From the NCBI GenBank assembly GCA_041920415.1, contig JBHGYD010000021.1, positions 1 through 64,000 of the forward strand: DNA of 64,000 nucleotides, in the 5' to 3' direction. The DNA comes from JBHGYD01 sp041920415. GTDB lineage: Bacteria; Bacillota; Bacilli; Bacillales; Anoxybacillaceae. Each line of letters starts with the position of its first letter. Position 1 is the stretch's first letter. Below the pieces are notes generated by a model that was given only the letters and a program-made list of their open reading frames with translations, ran no database searches and was not told where the DNA came from. Below are positions 59,262 through 64,000 of the stretch, one piece after another. The position numbers were made by a program, and so were the translations under genes.

Positions 59262-59462
59262 ATGAAAGCAGGAATTCATCCAGAGTACAAAAAAGTTATG
59301 GTAAAATGCGCTTGCGGAAACGAATTCGAAAGCGGTTCTGTTAAAGATGAAGTGCGCGTTGAAATTTGCTCTGAATGCCATCCATTCTACACAGGACGTC
59401 AAAAATTCGCTTCTGCTGCGGGACGTGTCGATAAATTCAACAAAAAATACGGCCTTAAATAA
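59262..59462 (+). CDS. rpmE: 50S ribosomal protein L31 (zinc-binding form)
   Basis: A 66-residue ribosomal protein of the large subunit. It keeps all four zinc ligands, CACG (16, 18) and CSEC (36, 39), so it is the C+ form that can be replaced by the zinc-free paralogue when zinc is scarce. ATG 59262, nine bases after GGAAGGAG, is preferred; ATG 59253 abuts the site. Repeat copy F begins on the base after its TAA. Confidence 0.96.
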   Translation: MKAGIHPEYKKVMVKCACGNEFESGSVKDEVRVEICSECHPFYTGRQKFASAAGRVDKFNKKYGLK

Positions 59463-59577
59463 GAAAAGCGGAGCCGAGCGATTAGCGCCGAAGGAAAATG
59501 TTCTTCCGACGAGAAATGCTTGCACTTCGACGGAGGAAGGTTATTTTCCACTAGGCGTTGCGAGCCGAAGCTAGACA
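59463..59577 (+). repeat. Modular hairpin repeat, copy F (rpmE locus)
   Basis: Starts GAAAAGCGGAGCCG directly after the rpmE TAA and ends GAAGCTAGACA. Its core is almost identical to copy B at argS, 23 kb away. Confidence 0.88.
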
Positions 59578-59581
59578 AAAA

Positions 59582-59640
59582 GAAAAGCGGAGCCGGCGCG
59601 GGTTCATTCGCACCAGCTTCTATCACGTCCATTAAGCCGT
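59582..59640 (+). repeat. Modular hairpin repeat, copy G (fragment)
   Basis: Follows F after AAAAA with the 5' cap GAAAAGCGGAGCCG, but the rest does not match the known modules and no 3' cap is seen. Confidence 0.6.
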
Positions 59641-59662
59641 TGATAAAAACGAAAACATATGA

Positions 59663-59699
59663 AAAACAGGCAGGCGTCTGATCACTTGCCTGTTTTTTT
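59663..59699 (+). terminator. Likely native terminator of rpmE, displaced by repeats
   Basis: AAAACAGGCA pairs with TGCCTGTTTT, 14-nt loop, then TTTT. It lies 200 nt after the rpmE stop. Confidence 0.85.
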
Positions 59700-59771
59700 C
59701 ATGAATGTTAGTTGAATCATAAAAGGGTACATAAATGGAACAGAAGAGAATGAAGGGAGAGGCCGTTTTTT

Positions 59772-60395
59772 ATGTATGTAATGAAACAATCTGGCTGGCT
59801 CGAAGTCATTTGTGGCAGCATGTTTTCCGGAAAATCGGAAGAATTAATTCGCCGTGTTCGCCGCGCTACATTTGCTAAGCAGGATGTAAAAGTATTTAAG
59901 CCAAAGATTGATAACCGTTACAGCGAAGAAGCTGTCGTTTCACATAATGGCACATCGGTCATTGCTATTCCTGTTGCCTCAGCGGAGGAAATTTTTCAAC
60001 ATATTTCTGAACAAACAGACGTTATCGCGATTGACGAAATCCAATTTTTTGACGACCAAATTATCGACGTTGTTCAAATGTTAGCCGACCGAGGCTATCG
60101 TGTCATTGTTGCCGGTTTAGATCAAGATTTTCGCGGCGAACCGTTTGGACCGGTACCGACGTTAATGGCGATAGCGGAATCCGTTACGAAGCTTCAAGCC
60201 GTTTGTACCGTATGTGGCTCACCAGCAAGTCGTACACAGCGATTGATTAACGGCTCTCCAGCTTCTTATTACGATCCTGTTATTTTAGTTGGGGCAAGTG
60301 AATCGTATGAGCCACGTTGTCGCCATCACCATGAAGTGCTAGACAAACCTGTTGGATCTACAAATCAAGAAAAGAATAACCCTGCGACACGATAA
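59772..60395 (+). CDS. tdk: Thymidine kinase
   Basis: Salvage phosphorylation of thymidine. The 207-residue type II enzyme has the P-loop GSMFSGKSEELIRR, the Asp-Glu in VIAIDEIQFFD, FRGEPFG, and the zinc pair CTVCGSPAS with a late CRHH. The ATG at 59772 (MYVMKQSGWLE) follows GGGAGAGG. Confidence 0.96.
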   Translation: MYVMKQSGWLEVICGSMFSGKSEELIRRVRRATFAKQDVKVFKPKIDNRYSEEAVVSHNGTSVIAIPVASAEEIFQHISEQTDVIAIDEIQFFDDQIIDVVQMLADRGYRVIVAGLDQDFRGEPFGPVPTLMAIAESVTKLQAVCTVCGSPASRTQRLINGSPASYYDPVILVGASESYEPRCRHHHEVLDKPVGSTNQEKNNPATR

Positions 60396-60462
60396 ACGGT
60401 ACATCTTTCCATCGATATTTTTTGAACGGTTGGAAAAGCTAACGGCAGGGAGGCGACAAACA

Positions 60463-60897
60463 ATGAAAAGGTTACTGCCGTTACTATTCGGTATATTGCT
60501 TTCAGCCTGTACAATGAATCCAACCGATTCACAATACCATGCACAAAGCGAAGATAAAAATGGAACAAAATTACTCACAAATCGAACACCAAAAGACTAT
60601 GATCGTTTATATAACCATTTCGATGATCCAGAAAAAACGAATCAAAACCCGAATTTTATCAGTTTAGCGGATAGCAGTGGAAATGATCGAGCGGATATTC
60701 GCAAAGCTGTTCAAGTGATTGAAAAATATACAAATTATCAACCCGATTCGATTTGGATGAATGGCAATGATATGTGGGTGACCGTTCATGCCCCTCAACG
60801 CGTTTCCAAACACCAAAGGGAAAAAGATCGAATTCGACTATACAAATTGCTGACAAAAGCGATACCGACTTACGATATTCATGTTCGTATCGATTAA
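60463..60897 (+). CDS. Predicted lipoprotein, possibly YhcN/YlaJ-like
   Basis: A 144-residue protein with a lipoprotein signal peptide ending L13-S14-A15-C16, so it is likely membrane-anchored outside the cell or in the forespore. The C-terminal half (ADIRKAVQVIEKYTNYQPDSIWM ... RLYKLLTKAIPTYDIHVRID) resembles sporulation lipoproteins of the YhcN/YlaJ group, but the match is weak. ATG 60463 follows AGGGAGGCGAC; the longer frame overlaps tdk. It is not in the B. subtilis gene order I recall. Confidence 0.7.
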   Translation: MKRLLPLLFGILLSACTMNPTDSQYHAQSEDKNGTKLLTNRTPKDYDRLYNHFDDPEKTNQNPNFISLADSSGNDRADIRKAVQVIEKYTNYQPDSIWMNGNDMWVTVHAPQRVSKHQREKDRIRLYKLLTKAIPTYDIHVRID

Positions 60898-60903
60898 AGA
60901 TGC

Positions 60904-60928
60904 GCGCCCTTTTATGGGGCTTTTTTTA
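60904..60928 (+). terminator. Terminator of the lipoprotein gene
   Basis: GCCC-ttttatg-GGGC followed by TTTTTTT. A short stem but a strong T-run. Confidence 0.65.
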
Positions 60929-61016
60929 TTTCCATTTTCCGATACTTTGCCGTTTCGTGAAAATATAGTATAATTATAAATTAGACTGTGTATGGATAAA
61001 GGCAGAGGTGAATAAC

Positions 61017-62093
61017 GTGTTTGAACGTCTTCAAGCAGTAGAAGAACGTTACGAAAAATTGAATCAACTACTAATGGACCCAGAAGTCATTAACGACCCA
61101 AAGAAGTTGCGTGACTACTCAAAAGAGCAGTCCGATTTAGAAGAAACAGTACAAACGTATCGCGAATACAAATCCGTCCGCCAACAGCTCGCGGAGGCAA
61201 AGGCGATGCTCGAAGAAAAACTGGACCCTGAAATGCGTGAAATGGTGAAAGAAGAGATTAACGAGCTTGAAAAACGCGAAGAAGAGCTCGTCGATCAACT
61301 AAAAGTTCTTCTTCTTCCAAAAGACCCGAACGATGACAAAAACGTTATTATGGAAATTCGCGGAGCGGCCGGTGGAGAGGAAGCGGCATTGTTTGCTGGC
61401 GATTTATATCGGATGTACACGCGTTATGCCGAGTCGCAAGGATGGAAGACGGAAGTGATTGAAGCAAGCCCAACTGGTTTAGGGGGCTATAAAGAGATTA
61501 TTTTTATGATTAACGGTAAAGGTGCGTACTCAAAGTTAAAATTTGAAAATGGAGCGCACCGTGTCCAACGTGTTCCGGAAACGGAATCGGGCGGGCGTAT
61601 TCATACGTCCACAGCAACAGTTGCTTGCTTGCCGGAAATGGAAGAAATCGAGGTAGAAATTAACGAGAAAGATATTCGTGTTGATACGTTCGCCTCAAGC
61701 GGTCCGGGTGGACAAAGCGTGAACACGACGATGTCGGCTGTACGATTAACGCATATCCCAACAGGTATTGTTGTTTCGTGCCAAGATGAAAAATCGCAAA
61801 TTAAAAATAAAGAAAAAGCGATGAAAGTATTGCGCGCCCGCATTTATGATAAATACCAACAAGAAGCGCGCGCTGAATATGACCAAACGCGTAAACAAGC
61901 GGTTGGAACGGGTGACCGTTCGGAGCGCATTCGCACGTACAATTTTCCACAAAACCGTGTGACAGACCACCGAATCGGGTTAACGATTCAAAAGCTTGAC
62001 CAAGTATTAGAAGGCAAGCTTGACGAAATTATTGATGCGCTCATTTTAGATGACCAATCAAAAAAATTGGAGCAAGCAAACAATGAATCATAA
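61017..62093 (+). CDS. prfA: Peptide chain release factor 1
   Basis: Terminates translation at UAA and UAG. The 358-residue protein has an N-terminal coiled coil (about 1-95), the codon-recognition region around VPETESGGRIHTSTATVA and the catalytic GGQ in SSGPGGQSVNTTMSAVRL. GTG 61017, six bases after AGAGGTG, matches the usual start (MFERLQAVEERYEKL); GTG 61008 is within the ribosome site. The next gene overlaps by 11 bp. Confidence 0.96.
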   Translation: MFERLQAVEERYEKLNQLLMDPEVINDPKKLRDYSKEQSDLEETVQTYREYKSVRQQLAEAKAMLEEKLDPEMREMVKEEINELEKREEELVDQLKVLLLPKDPNDDKNVIMEIRGAAGGEEAALFAGDLYRMYTRYAESQGWKTEVIEASPTGLGGYKEIIFMINGKGAYSKLKFENGAHRVQRVPETESGGRIHTSTATVACLPEMEEIEVEINEKDIRVDTFASSGPGGQSVNTTMSAVRLTHIPTGIVVSCQDEKSQIKNKEKAMKVLRARIYDKYQQEARAEYDQTRKQAVGTGDRSERIRTYNFPQNRVTDHRIGLTIQKLDQVLEGKLDEIIDALILDDQSKKLEQANNES

Positions 62094-62952
62094 CCGAATT
62101 TACGAAGTCCTAACGTGGGCTTCTTCTTTTTTAAAAGAAAATGGAAAAGAGGAACGCGTCGCTGAATTATTATTACGACACCACTTACAAGTAACGCGGG
62201 CGCAGTTGTTTGCCCGGCTGCGGGACGACATCGATGAGTCTGTCACACAGGCGTTCATTGATGATCTCAAAAAGCATGTATATGAACATGTTCCTGTGCA
62301 ATATTTAATCGGTTTTGAAGAATTTTATGGGCGCACCTTTCTTGTCAATCAAGAAGTCCTCATTCCGAGACCAGAAACGGAAGAATTAGTCGAAGGGGTT
62401 TTAACAAGAATAAAACGGTTGTTTCCTGAGAGAGAGATGATCGACGTCGTGGACGTCGGAACAGGAAGCGGTGCGATTGCGATTACGCTCGCTCTTGAGA
62501 ACCAATCATTGCGCGTCAGTACAATCGATATTTCTCCTGAGTCTTTACAAGTAGCGAAAGAAAATGCCAATCGTCTCGGAGCGAAAGTAGAATTTATATG
62601 TGGGGATCTGTTACAACCTTTCATTCAGGCAGATCGTAAAGTGGATGTCGTTGTTTCGAATCCACCCTATATCCCCGAAAGCGACATTGCACTTCTTTCA
62701 CCGGTTGTCAAAGATCATGAACCGCTTAGGGCGCTTGTTGGGGGGGAAGACGGTCTCGATTTTTACCGTCGCTTTATGAAGGAATTGCCGTTTGTGTTAA
62801 ACGACCGTGCTTTAGTTGCATTTGAAGTCGGAGCTGGACAGGGGGAAGCGGTTGCCCATTTGTTGAGAGAAACGTTTCATGCAGCGTCCGTTGAAGTCGT
62901 TTACGATATGAACGGGAAAGACCGAATGGTATATGCGGGAATACAGCAATGA
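62083..62952 (+). CDS. prmC: Release factor glutamine methyltransferase
   Basis: Methylates the GGQ glutamine of release factors. The 289-residue protein has an N-terminal helical domain, the SAM site DVGTGSGAIAITLA, and the signature VVSNPPYIPESD. ATG 62083 follows GGAGCAAG and overlaps prfA by 11 bp, so enzyme and substrate are co-translated. Confidence 0.96.
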   Translation: MNHNRIYEVLTWASSFLKENGKEERVAELLLRHHLQVTRAQLFARLRDDIDESVTQAFIDDLKKHVYEHVPVQYLIGFEEFYGRTFLVNQEVLIPRPETEELVEGVLTRIKRLFPEREMIDVVDVGTGSGAIAITLALENQSLRVSTIDISPESLQVAKENANRLGAKVEFICGDLLQPFIQADRKVDVVVSNPPYIPESDIALLSPVVKDHEPLRALVGGEDGLDFYRRFMKELPFVLNDRALVAFEVGAGQGEAVAHLLRETFHAASVEVVYDMNGKDRMVYAGIQQ

Positions 62953-62982
62953 CTTCCAGAACGAATCTGGAAGTTATTTTTT
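62952..62982 (+). terminator. Terminator of prfA-prmC
   Basis: ACTTCCAGA-acgaa-TCTGGAAGT followed by TATTTTTTT. Confidence 0.9.
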
Positions 62983-62994
62983 TAGATTCATAGA

Positions 62995-63024
62995 GTTTAA
63001 AATTTGCTTTTGCTGTCCAAAATA
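62995..63024 (+). promoter_or_regulatory. SigF promoter of spoIIR
   Basis: GTTTA (62995-62999), 15-nt spacer, GTCCAAAATA (63015-63024), close to the SigF pattern GywTA-N15-GGnrAnAnTw. The spacing is exact, and spoIIR is a classic SigF gene. Confidence 0.7.
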
Positions 63025-63050
63025 AGTTAGTGAAAGGACGGTGCAAGCAA

Positions 63051-63716
63051 ATGAAAAAAAGAAACGTGGGGATTATTTTATATATACTGTTAATTATGAT
63101 AGGGGCGCTTGCCAATATTTACGGACAACAAACAGAAGCAGGGGCGAACGCAACAGTGATGATACCAGATAAGGCGGTTCGTCTACGGATTTTAGCCAAT
63201 AGTGATTCTGCGGAAGATCAAGCGTTAAAACGAAAAGTTCGTGATGCAGTAAACGCGCAAATTAATGAATGGGTCGCCGATTTAACATCATTTGACCAAG
63301 CAAAAACGGTAATTCAATCTCATTTACACGATATAGAACAAACTGTTGCTAATGTTTTGCGAGAAGAAAAGAGTAATCAATCCTATCATGTACAATTTGG
63401 AAAAGTGAATTTCCCAACGAAAATTTATGGTAATTACGTGTATCCAGCTGGAAAATATGAAGCGATTTTAATTACGCTTGGTGCAGGAAAAGGTGCGAAC
63501 TGGTGGTGCGTATTATTTCCACCGCTATGCTTCCTCGATTTTTCCAATGGTGAAGCGGTAAAAGAGAAAAAAGAAAAGAAAGTGGAACAGCCAAGCACGG
63601 CAGGTCTTTCGAACGCAACAATGCAATCTTCCTCTTTCATCGTTGAAGAGAAAGAAGAAAAAGTTGAGGTTAAGTTTTTTTTGAAAGAGTTGTTAGAGAA
63701 GCTGTTTCAATGGTGA
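63051..63716 (+). CDS. spoIIR: Stage II sporulation protein R
   Basis: Secreted forespore signal that triggers SpoIIGA to process pro-SigE in the mother cell. The 221-residue protein has a signal peptide/anchor (about 7-28), the conserved RLRILANSDSAEDQALKRKVRDAV, YPAGKYEAILITLGAGKGANWWCVLFPPLCF, and a variable lysine/glutamate-rich tail. ATG 63051 follows AAAGGACGGTG. A SigF-type promoter lies just upstream. Confidence 0.95.
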   Translation: MKKRNVGIILYILLIMIGALANIYGQQTEAGANATVMIPDKAVRLRILANSDSAEDQALKRKVRDAVNAQINEWVADLTSFDQAKTVIQSHLHDIEQTVANVLREEKSNQSYHVQFGKVNFPTKIYGNYVYPAGKYEAILITLGAGKGANWWCVLFPPLCFLDFSNGEAVKEKKEKKVEQPSTAGLSNATMQSSSFIVEEKEEKVEVKFFLKELLEKLFQW

Positions 63717-63719
63717 ATT

Positions 63720-63811
63720 TGTGGATAACAATAAAACATTTATTTAAAAAAACGAACATATCCACAAAGTTATCCACGAAAACAAACAATTTATTCACAT
63801 TTTGTGGATAA
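63720..63811. promoter_or_regulatory. DnaA-box cluster between spoIIR and ywlC
   Basis: Five DnaA-box sequences in 92 nt: two exact (TGTGGATAA at 63720-63728 and 63803-63811, minus orientation) and three with one mismatch (ATATCCACA 63758-63766, TTATCCACG 63770-63778, TTATTCACA 63791-63799, plus orientation). B. subtilis has an oriC-outside DnaA-box cluster next to ywlC. Confidence 0.85.
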
Positions 63812-63914
63812 AACTTGTGTTCGACGAATCGTTTTTTTATACTTTGTATGTAAAAACATTGATAGTTTCATATATTTTCTCTATATAGCGATAGAAATAA
63901 TCGAGGTGAATTCA

Positions 63915-64000
63915 TTGGAAACGAAAGTTTGGATTGTGGAAAATGTTGTTGATAAATTGAATAGTTATCCCCAAATTTCACAAGCCGCAAAACTATTGAA
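63915..64000 (+). CDS. tsaC: Threonylcarbamoyl-AMP synthase, N-terminus (cut by window edge)
   Basis: The first 28 codons of a protein beginning TTG with GAGGTG six nt upstream. The start METKVWIVENVVDKLNSYPQ, then ISQAAKLL, resembles B. subtilis YwlC (Sua5/TsaC family), which makes the threonylcarbamoyl-AMP used for tRNA t6A. Identification rests on this short stretch and on gene order after spoIIR. Confidence 0.7.
   Translation, partial: METKVWIVENVVDKLNSYPQISQAAKLL

Noticed and set aside
59347..59574. A 75-codon frame overlapping rpmE and repeat F
   Set aside because: Shadow of rpmE in another frame running into repeat DNA.

Overview
This 64 kb window is chromosomal DNA of a low-to-moderate GC, endospore-forming, probably thermophilic Bacillaceae (Anoxybacillus/Geobacillus type). 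Evidence: single-chain glycyl-tRNA synthetase with a T-box leader, sporulation genes (cwlJ-gerQ, rsfA, pbpG, spo0F, spoIIR), strong GGAGG-type ribosome sites, and a gene order that from about 19 kb onward follows the Bacillus subtilis ywd-ywf-ywg-ywh-ywi-ywj-ywk-ywl segment (ywdK, gerQ, cwlJ, hemQ, pta, lipL, rsfA, ywfO, ywgA, ywhB/C/D, pbpG, speE-speB, ywiB-argS, clsB, fadF, rpoE, pyrG, ywjG, spo0F, fbaA, tal, murA, glpX, rho, rpmE, tdk, prfA, prmC, spoIIR, ywlC). Genus is an inference from recalled protein similarity, not a database search.

Region by region. 0-0.6 kb: end of an IS982-type transposase. 0.7-3.5 kb: polar/basic amino-acid ABC importer on the minus strand. 3.5-13.5 kb: a metabolic and transport block (proline symporter, pdxK-like kinase, alanine dehydrogenase with a PucR-type regulator, RocB-like peptidase, niacin transporter, DMT transporter, glycosyltransferase) not in ywd-ywl order. 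13.5-19.8 kb: T-box/glyQS, ung, potassium channel, alpha-glucosidase, ywdI, ywdK. 19.8-37 kb: germination/heme/acetate/lipoate genes, purine permease, site-2 protease, PBP, polyamine genes, argS. 38.6-49.4 kb: a fatty-acid and branched-chain acyl-CoA catabolic block (fadF, thiolase, 3-hydroxyacyl-CoA dehydrogenase, two acyl-CoA dehydrogenases, TetR regulator, fused isobutyryl-CoA mutase). 49.6-63.7 kb: conserved housekeeping run. The last 0.3 kb holds a DnaA-box cluster and the start of ywlC/tsaC.

Regulation readable in the DNA includes a glycine T-box, a pyrG attenuator with the start signature used for reiterative transcription, paired PurBoxes, a NiaR-type palindrome, a FadR-type operator inside the fadF promoter, a cre site over the alpha-glucosidase start region, a 0A box, a SigF promoter and a G-free leader before rho.

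The most unusual structure is a family of modular, hairpin-rich repeats bounded by a GAAAAGCGGAgGCG cap and an aGCTAGACA cap. At all four loci (thl, argS, fbaA, rpmE) an array begins 0-4 nt after a stop codon, in the direction of the gene. At three of them it separates the gene from its apparent terminator. At thl two units consist of little more than the caps. No CRISPR array, prophage, tRNA or rRNA was seen.
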